In this document: piece after piece, positions 46,490 to 57,493 of the stretch
Numbering within the stretch: position 1 is the first letter of the stretch
How the letters are laid out: every line of letters starts with the position of its first letter
Assembly: GCA_034359265.1 (NCBI GenBank)
Contig: CP136891.1
Span: 9,562,501-9,626,500, forward strand
Reading direction: 5' to 3'
Origin: Canna indica
Taxonomy: Eukaryota > Streptophyta > Magnoliopsida > Zingiberales > Cannaceae
DNA: 64,000 nt
Position numbers and translations under genes: made by a program
The notes under the pieces: generated by a model
The model's input: the letters and a program-made list of their open reading frames with translations, nothing else
Told to the model about the DNA's origin: nothing
Databases searched by the model: none

Positions 46490-49400
46490 ACAACCTTGCA
46501 TGGCTCGATCGATGGTGGTGGGAATTGGCAAACGACAGGGAACTCATTTGGGTAGACATTATGAAATTTAATTACTTTCGAAGAAGAAATTGGTATGACT
46601 TGTCAAGTTCGGCGAGTTGGTCAACCACATGAAAAGGTATCCTTCAAGCAAAAGAGTTGTTTGATTTAGGAATGGAAAAAAAGCTCAAAGATGGAAAATC
46701 GACAAGCTTCCAGAAAGAAAGGTGGTGCAGAAACACTAGGTTGGCACAGGAATTTCCGAATCTTTCTAGAGCGCATAGATTTAAAAACGCCATCGTGGAG
46801 CAGTGCTTCGACCACAACTCGAGGACCTGGGACTTTCATTGGATATCACAAGTTGATCAGGGAGATGTGAGGAGAATGTTGAACTTCATTGGGAGACCTG
46901 ACCTCTTGGAGGGGCCGGACTCAAACTATTGGCGTTGTGAGACAAATGATAAGTTCTCGACGACATCTTGCTACGAGAAATACATGGACTCCGGGGTTAT
47001 TTGGGAGGTTGCGAGAAAAATTTGGAGGGGTAACATTGTCGCGCCCCAGCCGGGGCCCACCCCTGGCGGCCCCGACCCGAGACGCGACGACGACTCAAAC
47101 ACCGCGCAGCGAAAGGAAAATTCACAAATCATAACATAAAATAAAACAATAATATTAAAATCAATAATTACAATCCATAAGTCCGACGGTACATACGATA
47201 AGGATCAGCCTGATCAAATACAAGATTTAATAAAATATAAAATAGTTCTACATATTACAGCTCCAAAATAATAACATCAAAGTTTAGCGTTATAAGGCAA
47301 CAAAACAAAATAAAATACAAAAGCAGTCGTCATCAGAGCTCCACATCTACGATTGTCTACTAGCTGTCTAAAAACTATCTACACTTTGATCTATAAATTG
47401 ACCGCTCACCCCTGCAAGTCTGAAGCAAAAATAATGGAGATCAGCGGGTGCTGAGTAGGAGAATCACAATATGATCAACAAACATCAAGTGTCAACTCAA
47501 TAATGAATAACAACATGGCCTAAGATGCAGTCAAATGCAATGAACACAACAAATACTCCTCACATACTCCTAAACAACATAAACTGAATCATCGAGCGTG
47601 TGGTCCGTTGGGTAAAAATCTCACACTCTACCACGTGCAGAGTGGCATCAATCGTCCACTCCAACGATAATGCGACTACCCCCACCAAGCAGGTAGCCCG
47701 ACGGACGTCGCGTCCGACATCCCCACACCTGAAGGTGCCCAAAGTGACTAGTCAATATCCATACCCTCTCCCATCCTTGGGGGGTACCACATCGAAATGG
47801 TCCTGGACCGAAGTCCTCTCTAAGGTCGTAGCCTCCAGATCGACAACAACTATGCAACTCGACTCCAAGAGTGCAACAAGGTATATCATCATGATCAACA
47901 ATATAGCAATAACTCCAAGTGATAACAACATGAGCAACATGATAATAACAAAACACCATGATCAATAATATAATAACAACTCCAAGTGATTATGACATGA
48001 TCAACCAGATAATAACATGCTCAGCCAATAAACGACACCACATATAACAACATGACACTATGCATACAATGACTAATCCAATGCACCATTGGATTAGTAT
48101 AACATACTATGATCAAGAATAAATACTAATAAACAATAATAAAATGTAACACATTCAATTTCTCTACATGGCATGCCCAACAATAATGTGCAACAAGAGT
48201 TCAATAAATTTTAAGAAGTACAACAACCATCGGAAGCAAAGGTATTTTCGTAATTTATCTCCGACGATAAATCAACAACAGACAATGAACAACAAATATG
48301 CAGGCTCAACCCACCACCAACACACTCTCCAAACTACAATTATTTCACACTAATTAATCAACTAAATTCTCAAACTAATAATTTAATATTATTTAAACAC
48401 CTAAGCAATCAACCTATTAGCAGGGCATCTTAACAATGTTTTCTTGGAAAACTAACCCCACCATCGCGTTCAACACACGAAAATGATCAAGATTTTTATT
48501 CACCTCAACTTTAACCGACAACTCGGGGTCCACCAAATAAATTAATTTCAAACACAACTATCACTCACTTACTAAACAACGATAAAATACCAAAAAATAT
48601 AAAAATCATACCAAACGATCTCCAATCTGAAATCCAACACCACCATTGCATTCAGCACGTGAAAATTTACAACTTTGATATTCACCTCAACTTAATCTGA
48701 CGACTCTACGATCAACTACAAAAATACTCTAATAATCTACAAATCAATCTCATTTCATGCGGTACAACTCTCTTCTTTAAACATCCGATTTATTAAATTA
48801 AATAAACCTCTCTCTCCCTCACTCGTCTCCCTTTCCCCTCGCCCCTGCGCCCGACGCCACCTCCCCTGCTCTGCTCGAACCCACGCGGGCCGGCCCTCCC
48901 GACCACAGTCGATCACCCCGGCGGTCTCGCCGACCTCTCCCGCGGCTCCCAGCGCCGGCAAGACACCCGATCTAAACTGGGAGCCCCACCTTCTCCTCCG
49001 ATTGCCCGCCCTCTCCCCCTCTCGACCATCACCGACGACCCACCCGCCCTCTCCTCGATCTCCAGTGTCAGCCCGATCCACCGACGATTGAATGGTGGCC
49101 GGGAGGGCCACCACCTAGCGCGACCAATGCTACTGTCGGCCTGCGAGCGACACGACTGCCCGCGGCGTGGTCGCTCGCAGAGTGGCCGATCGCCACCACT
49201 CGTGCTTGGCTTCGCAGCCGATCCTCGCCTTCGTAGATGTCGTCGAAAAACAAATGCGGAAGTAAAGGAGAAGGAAGAGATCTCCTACCTCGATTCCGCG
49301 ATTCCGACGATGACGAGCTCCACCAGCAACACACGCGCCGACTCCTCCACCTGCAGGATCTTCTCTCCTCCTCTTCTTCTCTTTCTCAACCTCCCACCAC

Positions 49401-49495
49401 AGCACTCCCTCCCTTAAAACCCCTCAATAACACCTATCCCTCACCTCACCATCACCATCACCTACCACAACCCACTCCTCCAACCATCACTTTTA

Positions 49496-49560
<65 letters not shown>

Positions 49561-50080
49561 TTACTGGTCATAACAAACATCTCGATAAAATTTAAAATTC
49601 ATTCTTGGATAGTTTTAAAGAAAATGCTTCCAACAAAAGAAAGACTTATTAGACATGGATCAATGATGACATACGATATTTGCATTCTATGCATGAGGGA
49701 GACGACGGATATTGACCACCTATATAATCAGTGTAGTTTTTCTAGAGAGATGGCTGGAGAAGACTGCTGGAAAAGGCTTCGGTCAACTGGGCTGAGTTTT
49801 CGCTAGAGTAAAACCATATGCTCGTTGAGAATGATGAGAGGATTAAAAATCTTGCTATGATTTGGAGTAGAAACCTTTGGCTACTAAGGAGCTTGGTTAT
49901 CTTCCATGATAAAATTACAGACATTGATAAGTTATTATTAGCCCGCTTGAATATGTAGGAAAGGTTAAGGACTTCTTGACTTGCTGGTTACTCTTCTACT
50001 CTTGCTTATCTGTATTTTGGCCAACCGATTGGTGGCTGGTTAGATTAGGATTAATGCTTTTGTAATCGATTGCTTCATCT
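46490..50080 (+). mobile_element. LINE relic (reverse-transcriptase zinc-binding region), split by an LTR
   Basis: 46657-47031 translates to a degraded zf-RVT region of a plant non-LTR retrotransposon: FQKERWCRNTRLAQEFPNLS, WDFHWISQVDQGDVRRML, FSTTSCYEKYM, IWEVARKIWR. The same domain resumes at 49576 with SIKFKIHSWIVLKKMLPTKE and CILCMRETTDIDHLYNQCSF. Between the two parts lies the 47037-49575 LTR. Stops and frameshifts are present. The left border is approximate, and the right border is where the CACTA element begins. Confidence 0.82.
47037..49575. mobile_element. Probable solo LTR inserted in the LINE
   Basis: The sequence begins TGTCGCGCCCCAGCCGGGG and ends GGTCATAACA, i.e. TG...CA, with a 5-bp target duplication AACAT (47032-47036 and 49576-49580). 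The flanking LINE reading frame is interrupted exactly here. No gag-pol domains, primer-binding site or second LTR are seen inside its 2,539 bp, so it is best read as a solo LTR of a Ty3/gypsy-like element. It holds a TTA microsatellite (about 49497-49546) and a degenerate internal duplication (about 48460-48540 against 48645-48725). A related fragment is at 34255. Confidence 0.8.
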
Positions 50081-51354
50081 CACTACTAGAAAAATGGGCA
50101 TCAGCAACGGCTGATGCCGTTGCTGAGCTGTTGCTGAAGAGCATCAGCAACGGCCGGAGCCGTTGCAATGGAGCCGTGGAAGAAAATCGTGTTGCTGATA
50201 ACTTAGCAACGGATCAGCAACGGCCGCTCGGGCCGTTGCTAAAAATATTATCAGCAACGGTTTTGCCACGGACCCGGAGCCGTTGCGGATAACATTAATA
50301 GCAACGGTCGCTGAGTCCGTAGCAACACCGTTATTAAAATCCCGTCGCTAAGCCGTTGTTGTAGGTCATCAGCAACGGCTTTCGATACACTTTTAGCAAC
50401 GGCTTTCCCACGGACGGCCGTGGGAAAGCCGTTGCTGATGATGTGAACCTAGTAACGAAAAAATTTAAAATTTAAAATTTCCATTGATACATTGATACAT
50501 TATCTGATACATAACTCACACACCCATACACTCATACACACATTCATTCACACATCACAAACACACCAAGATATACATCAAAACAATTATATTTATATTG
50601 ATAATTATCCATGATAGTATAAAAACAATTCAAATGCAAAATTGAAGTATCAATATCCAAACAAAATAAACTAAACAAGTTCAATATCTCAGTAACAAAG
50701 TCAATATAAACAAAATCTCACGATGACGATGGAGGATGGTCTGGATCATATGGTGGGGTCTGGAGTGCTTGAGTGTACATCGGCGTGGACTGACTCGCGG
50801 ACGATGGATTAGATGATGCCGAAGAGATGCCTGCTTCGGGATGACCTGACATGTTGCGTAGCATAGCTTGTATATCCGCCATCATCTGACTCTGGCGCTC
50901 CATTATCTCAGTCTGACGCGCGACCGTGTCCTCTAGAGTCCTTATTCTGCTACTATGATCATAACTGAATCTAGAGGGGTCGGTGCCCCAAGTGGCCCTA
51001 GTACGGCTCGCGCATGACCACTATTTGCGAAGCCATATACGCGGCCATCACTACTAGAAATTAGGTCTTCAGCAACGACTATCAGCAACGGCCGCTCGAG
51101 CCGTTGCTATTTGCAACGACATTCTTATGGCCGCCCAAGCCGTTGCAGATATTTGTATCTGCAACGGCGTTCTAACGGAAAACCGAGCCGTTACGCATTA
51201 TTTTAATTATCAGCAACGGCTTTTTGACGGAAAGGCGAGCCGTTGGTGATATTTTAATTATCAGCAACGGCTTGCTAACGGACAAGTGAGCCGTTGCTGA
51301 TGATAACTTATTAGCAACGGCTTTCTAACGGGCGAGTGAGCCGTTGCTGATAAG

Positions 51355-51362
51355 TTTATATA
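51355..51362 (+). promoter_or_regulatory. CACTA promoter TATA box (nested element)
   Basis: TTTATATA is followed by GGGC at the inner edge of the 5' AGCAACGGC array, in the same position as in every sister copy. By analogy with Spm, where TnpA binds subterminal repeats overlapping the promoter, the array may also control transcription. Confidence 0.6.
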
Positions 51363-51753
51363 GGGCACACTCTCGCGCCCGACCCTTCTTCCTTCCGCTG
51401 CTGCCGCCGCCGCTCCTGCCGACGCCGACGACGCCTCTTCCTCCTCCCGCTGCTGCCGACTTGTTCAGGTATGTTGATCGACCGGTCGTCTCTTCCCTGC
51501 GGCCGGCGGGAATCAATCTGACCGAAACCCTATTTCTAGGGTTTCGGCCGGCGGGGGGCGGCCGATGGCCGCCGCTGGACCTTCTACAATGGTCGGACAG
51601 TGTGTCCGGCCACTGTACGCCGGCGCCGGAGGGTGGACTCCGGCGCCGGAATTTATAATTATATATATATTATTTTGTTTGATAATTGTTAATTAATTGT
51701 TTAGATTAATTATTTAATTTGTTAGATTAATTATTAGGGTTTAGATTAATTTC

Positions 51754-52039
51754 GGACGCGCGTCGGAATCGTCCACTTCGGACGCGCGCCGGAATCGTCC
51801 AATTCGGACTCGTGTCGGAATCGTCCACTTCGGACGTGCGCCGGAATCGTCCAATTCGGACTCGCGCCGGAATCGTCCACTTCGGACGCGCGCCGGAATC
51901 GTCCAATTCGGACTCGTGCCGGAATCGTCCACTTCGGACGCGCGACGGAATCGTCCAATTCGGACTCGCGCCGGAATCGTCCACTTCGGACTCGCGCCGG
52001 AATCGTCCACTTCGGACGCGCGCCGAAATCATCCAATAT
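51754..52039. repeat. 26-bp tandem repeat, 11 units
   Basis: Units of the type GGACGCGCGCCGGAATCGTC + CACTTC alternate with GGACTCG variants, exactly 26 bp apart. The sister copies have 5 (15696-15825), about 3 (33375-33430) and about 6 (61431-61586) units. Because 26 is not a multiple of 3 and the unit lacks stops, several frames are open across the array; none is a gene. Confidence 0.95.
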
Positions 52040-52242
52040 GGACTCGAACTGTCTCGAAACATTTAGAAAATAATCATCCATCCGACGAGTTGATATGTTT
52101 CACGTACGCATCGACGAATCAGATATGATTTAGCAAAACCTTAGATCCGTTCGGGAATTGTATGTTCGTGTAGAAGAAGTATATGATCTTTTATACGACG
52201 TACAATTCTTGAATTGTCCCTGATTGGACAATTTGGGAATAT

Positions 52243-52434
52243 AGTTATTTGTACTGCACTTACGTTTTTATTTTAACTGTTAACTAATTATTCTAAAATT
52301 CGGCAACATCTCTCTTGTTCTCCGATACGCGCCCAGATGATATGCGTATTCGGAGAACTGTAGCGAGATGCTGTCGAAATTTAGAATAATTAGTTAACAG
52401 TTAAAATAAAAACGTAAGTCCAGTACGAATAACA
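52243..52434 (+). other. Long hairpin in CACTA 5' leader (nested element)
   Basis: The best-preserved copy. Arms of roughly 85-90 nt pair from GTTATTTGTACTG / CAGTACGAATAAC outward ends through ACGTTTTTATTTTAACTGTT / AACAGTTAAAATAAAAACGT and CGGCAACATC / GATGCTGTCG to the loop at about 52331-52343. The transposase ATG lies about 74 bp downstream. Confidence 0.85.
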
Positions 52435-52507
52435 TAAATCCCGAATGGAATAGGACAATCTCACCTAAAGACATTAACCAAAGAAATTGTCATTGATTGA
52501 CAGAATC

Positions 52508-55500
52508 ATGTCGGCTGATCGAAGTTGGATGTACCGACGTCTTGATCGTGGAGCTTTAACGAATGAGTTTCGATTAGGCGTAACGTACTTCCTAAATTTC
52601 GCCTATTCGAATCGGAATTTCGTTAGCATGGGTGATCAAATCCGATGTCCGTGCCGCATTTGTTCAAATGGACGATATTTGGATCGGGAGACTGTCACTC
52701 TGCATCTATATACCAAAGGATTTGCACCAAGATATTTTCTATGGACTTGTCACGGGGAGTCGGGACGTCGAGCAATCCTGTCGTTCAGATATATGGTGGA
52801 TCTTCCTCTGCTGGTGCTTCTTCATCCAGTCAATGTAATCCCTATAGAACTATGATACTTGATAGTCTTGGGGGTCAATTCCACCTGAATGATACTGTTG
52901 ATCGGCCAGATCTTCAGACATCAGTCCCACCAGATACTACAGCGGTTGATATCACAGAAGTAGGGGCTGCGGTAGAGATTGAATTACCGAATAAAGAAGC
53001 TGCAAAATTTTACGAGATGTTGAAAGCTGCCGATGAACCTTTGTATGAGAATTGTCCTAAATATACTAGGTTTTCAGCAATGACACAGCTCTTAAACATC
53101 AAGGCCGATTGTAATATCAGCGGAGTTGCGTATGATTGGATTGCTGGATTGATTAATGGAATGCTGCCTACTGATAACAAGTTTGAGCCTACTTTTTATA
53201 AGACTAAAAAACTAATGAGAAAATTGGGGCTTGGGTACGAAAAAATACACGCGTGCCAAAATAACTGCATTTTATATTATAAAGAAAATGTGCAGTTGGA
53301 TAAATGCCCTGTATGTCAACACCCTCGTTACAAGGAGAAGAAATCGGTCCGACAGAAAAATATCCCGTTTAAGGTGCTTCGGTATTTTCCACTAACACCG
53401 AGGCTTCAAAGATTATTCATGTCGGAAAAGACAACCCCCTACATGAGTTGGCATGCAAGAAGTCGTGATGATACAGTAATGACTCATCCATCTGACAGTG
53501 AAGCATGAAAACATTTGGATACATGTTATCCTTCATTTGCTATGGATACTAGAAATATTAGATTGGGATTGTGCACAGATGGTTTTAATCCGTTTGGACA
53601 TTCTGCAACTCCTTATTCAGTTTGGCCAGTGCTGCTGACAGTTTATAATTTGCCACCGTCAATGTGCATGAAAGATGAATTTATTTATCTTTCGATGATT
53701 ATTCCGGGTCCTAAGGGTCCGCGAAAAGAAATTGACATATTTCTCAGACCCTTGATAGATGAATTGAAAACATTGTGGACTGAGGGAGCTGTCACTTATG
53801 ATTGTCATCGGAAGCAAAATTTCAATTTAAAGGCCGCGGTCTTATGGACAATCAATGATTTCCCCGCGTACGGCATGTTGTCGGGTTGGAGCACTCACGG
53901 CCGACTCTCTTGCCCGTATTGTATGGAACACTCTAAATCAATCAGTCTTCAGAACGGACGAAAAATCTCATTCTTTGATTGTCATCGTCGATTCCTACCG
54001 GTTAATCATCAGTATCGAAGGAATCGTAATAAATTTACTAAGGGCAGAGTCGAAAGAGATGGGCCACCACTGATGTTGTCTGGTGAACAAATGTTAGCAC
54101 GTGTTTCAGCACTTCCAGATATAGTATTTGGTCGCAATGAAAGAGTGTCAGGTTTTGGCCAAACACACAACTGGGTGAAAAAAAGTATCTTTTGGGAATT
54201 GCCCTATTGGAGTTCATTATTGATTCGACATAATTTAGATGTCATGCACATTGAAAAAAATGTGTTTGATAATATTTTCAACAGTGTGATGGATATTTCT
54301 GGAAAAACTAAAGATAATGTCAAAGCCCGACATGATCTGAAAATACTTTGTAAAAGACCAGAGTTGGAGTTACAAGAGGTCAATGGACGATATCTGAAAC
54401 CGAAGGCCCTATATGTGTTAAATAAACAACAGATCAAAGATGTTTGTCAATGGGTAAAAGAACTCAGATTACCTGATGGATATGCTTCAAACTTATCTCG
54501 ATGTGTGAACGTCGATGATTGCAAAATATCAGGGATGAAGAGCCATGATTGTCATGTATTCATGCAGAGATTACTTCCGATCGCATTTCGAGATCTTCTA
54601 CCTGATAATATTTGGGGTCCGTTGACTGAATTAAGTATGTTTTTTAGAAGCATCTGTGCAAATGTCCTTCGAGTCGAAGATATGTCTACACTTGAAAATA
54701 ATATTGTTGAAATCATATGCAAGCTGGAGCAGTTTTTCCCTCCTGCATTTTTTGACTCGATGGAGCATCTACCGATACACTTGGCATACGAGGCACGAGT
54801 TGGTGGCCCCGTCCAATATCGTTGGATGTACTTATTTGAAAGATACATGAATCGTCTGAAGAAAAAAGTAAAGAACACCGCAGCTGTTGAAGGATCAATA
54901 TCTGAATCGTATATCATCCAAGAAATTTCAACATTCTGCTCATTTTACTTTGAATCGACAGTACAGACAAGATTTGATCGTCTTCCACGTAACGACGACG
55001 GGGGTGTTCGACATTCAGATGGACGTTTAAATATATTTTGTCACTCTGGTCGTGCTTTTGGTTCTCGTCCATCTCGACACTTAAGCGATGAAGAGTATCA
55101 TTTGGCACACTTGTATGTATTACTCAATTGTCCAGAGATTGAACAATTCATTGAAATATTTGACATTGAGATGGTGCAAAAATACTCTATTCACAACGAT
55201 CAAGAATTGGAGAGATTACGGAATCGTGATTTCCCTACTTGGATTCAGACTTACAGCAAAGATCACAGAGCTGAAATAGATGAAAGAATATTTGAGTTTG
55301 TTAGTGGACTGTCGCGACTTGTGTCGTGCTATAGCGGATATTTTGTTAACGGGTATAAATTTCACACGGTTGAATATTCATTTACAAAGAAGACGATGAA
55401 TGCTGGGGTCTGCGTGAAAGGGACAACCTATGTTGAATGTGATATGGATTTTTATGGACTGGTGGAAGAAGTGATAGAGTTACACTACTTCGGCTTGAAA

Positions 55501-55962
55501 TCAGTGATCCTATTTAGATGTCATTGGTTCGATACAACAGAAAGGGGCATGAAAGTTCATCCAGAATACAAATTTGTTGAGGTTAATTACAAATCGAAAT
55601 TGGCAGCAAATGAGCCTTTTATATTGGCATCACAAGCCGAACAAGTATATTACGCGAAGTATCCGGCTCAAAATAAAGATAGAGCAGATTGGCGTGTAGT
55701 CTGTAAGACAAAAGGTAGAGGAAAAATTGATCCGATAGTAGGAGAAAATGATCCTCCTGGTTTCTATCAAGAAGATGATCTTCCTGCTGTGGATCGTATT
55801 ATTCCAATACTTGAGGATGCAGACACAACGTCAATTCAATTAGAAGTTGAATATGCTGATGATGACGATCATGAAATTGAGGAAGCTGGAGATGAAGAAG
55901 AGGAAGAAGAGGAAGAAGAAGAAGAAGAATTCGAAGACTATTATTCAGATGATGAGGTATAA
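52508..55962 (+). pseudogene. TNP2-like CACTA transposase, full length but broken (nested copy)
   Basis: The gene is colinear over about 1,154 codons. Domains in order: transposase-associated domain (MSADRSWMYRRLDRGALTNE, IRCPCRICSNG, LWTCHGES); a Cys-containing CQNNC...CPVCQHPRYKEKK stretch; Transposase_21 core (LRYFPLTPRLQRLF, YSVWPVLLTVYNLPPSMC, FPAYGMLSGWSTHGRLSCPY); DUF4218-type region (HVFMQRLLPIAFRDLLPDN, FPPAFFDSMEHLPIHLAYEA, GGPVQYRWMYLFERYM, SYIIQEISTFCSFYF); DUF4216-like part (FYGLVEEVIELHYFG, HWFDT); and a Glu-rich acidic tail. Two lesions: a 10-bp deletion near 52762 (after CACGGGGAGTC) shifts the frame, and Trp at 53506-53508 is TGA. After the second lesion an 815-codon frame (53515-55962) stays open. 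The product would cut CACTA ends in the nucleus if intact. Confidence 0.93.
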
Positions 55963-56037
55963 TTGTAAAGTATATATTTTATTAAATATATCTCTACTAT
56001 TTATACAATAATCTGATTATATGTCTGTTCGACAGAT

Positions 56038-57040
56038 ATGTCTGGTCGTGGTTATCGACGCAGGAGAGCTTCGGAGTCTCCGATCGGTGAGACTCCAGCA
56101 CTTACTCATGCTGTTGATCCTCCTGTTGCTGATCCTCATGAGGATGATACTGCCGAGGCTAGTACATCCAAACGCAGGCGGCCACGCGGGCCGAACAGGT
56201 GGCAGCCTCCACCAGCCACAGAGTCACGTAGATTGATTAGCGTGATTGGGGAGCGGTAATATATCATGAATTATGAATCATTACAAATTCATTATATCAT
56301 AATATAATATTAAAATTTATTTTTGTTGTGCAGGTTCGAGCAAGAAGAAGTGCCGAGGAGCATTTCTTCTACTATTCGACGATACATGCACGGGGCATGG
56401 CCTACGTGGTCTCACGTGCCTAGCGAGCACGTCGACATGTTATGGCGCGAGTTTGAGGCACGTATTATTATTTTTTTTACATGCATGATGATATATTAAT
56501 ATTGGTACTGATATTATTATTTTGCAGGCTCGCTATACATGGGCTGAGGACCAGAGGCCCTTCATTTACGCTGCCTGGGAGGCTATTTCCCGGGCAAGGT
56601 ACAACGGGCAGCTGGGGCAGGCTCGGTCCCAAGCGATGGCCCGAGCTGGGACCACTAACATCGCGGAGACTCGGGGATACGGCCCCGATTGGATTACTCC
56701 GGATATATGGGACCAGCTCGTGGGGATATGGTCGACGGATCGATGGCAGGAGGTTTCTCAAAATGCGGCTAGAAATCGCATGTCGGGGGGAGCAGCGCGT
56801 CACACCGGCGGCTCTGTTGCATTTGCAGTGCACGCGAACCGTATGGTAAGTATATCTTTTAATTATATATTTTATTTGTTATTATGTGTACTAATTAATG
56901 TATTTGTTTTGTAAATGTAGACGACGGTGTCGGATGACGGGAGTGTCCAGCGACCCTCCCCGATGGCGGTGTTTGAGCGGACTCACCGTCGAGCACATGG
57001 GACGGGGGAGTACATCGACAACCGCGCTGCACACATTATG
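56038..57040 (+). pseudogene. Second CACTA gene (Transposase_24 / TnpA-like), 5' exons only
   Basis: Exons 56038-56255, 56334-about 56457, 56528-56845 and 56921-57040 encode MSGRGYRRRRASESP, PRGPNRWQPPPATESRRL, FEQEEVPRSISSTIRRYMHG, ARYTWAEDQRPFIYAAWEAI, SGGAARHTGGSVAFAVHANR and MAVFERTHRRAHGTGEYIDN. This is the Ptta/En/Spm-type Transposase_24 pattern, considered to bind subterminal repeats. The exon 2/3 junction needs a GC donor (GAG-GCACGT). The final exon (present at 31447-31910 and 50718-51048) is missing here because the element ends in the following intron. No stop is seen within the four exons. Confidence 0.82.
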
Positions 57041-57198
57041 GTAATTATATATTTGTTTAAATTATTCATTATATATTTATAATTTAAGTTTTATGATAAA
57101 TATTTAACAAAAAATCAAACCTGCAGAACAAAAATAAATTTTAATATTATATTATGATATAATGAATTTGTAATGATTCATAATTCATGATATATTAC

Positions 57199-57416
57199 CG
57201 CTCCCCGATCACGTTAATCAATCTACGTGACTCTGTGGCTGGTGGAGGCTGCCACCTGTTCGGCCCGCGTGGCCGCCTGCGTCTGGATGTACTAGCCTCG
57301 GCAGTATCATCCTCATGAGGATCAACAACAGGAGGATCAACAGCATGAGTAAGTGCTGGAGTCTCACCGATCGGAGACTCCGAAGCTCTCCTGCGTCGAT
57401 AACCACGACCAGACAT
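57199..57416 (-). pseudogene. Second CACTA gene, first exon (outer copy)
   Basis: The inverted counterpart of 56038-56255, nearly identical (MSGRGYRRRRASESPIGETP). The sequence ends in the following intron at about 57120, where the inverted join lies, so all later exons of this copy are lost. Confidence 0.85.
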
Positions 57417-57493
57417 ATCTGTCGAACAGACATATAATCAGATTATTGTATAAATAGTAGAGATATATTTAATAAAATATATATACTTTACAA

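Larger units (their letters stand above)
51049..57120 (+). mobile_element. Nested CACTA element 5, 3' end missing
   Basis: The 5' terminus CACTACTAGAAATTAGGTC sits directly after GCGGCCAT in the last ORF2 exon of the outer element; element 3 shows the uninterrupted GCGGCCATGG. A 5' array (51069-51350), TATA box, GC-rich leader hairpins, 26-bp repeats, long hairpin, near-complete transposase and four ORF2 exons follow. The sequence then stops in the intron after the fourth ORF2 exon at about 57120. There it joins inverted sequence of the outer element at CCTGCA, present in both parents. The 3' array and terminus are absent, so it cannot move by itself. Confidence 0.88.

Noticed and set aside
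51727..52081. Several overlapping open frames of 84-111 codons
   Set aside because: Product of the stop-free 26-bp tandem repeat read in different frames.
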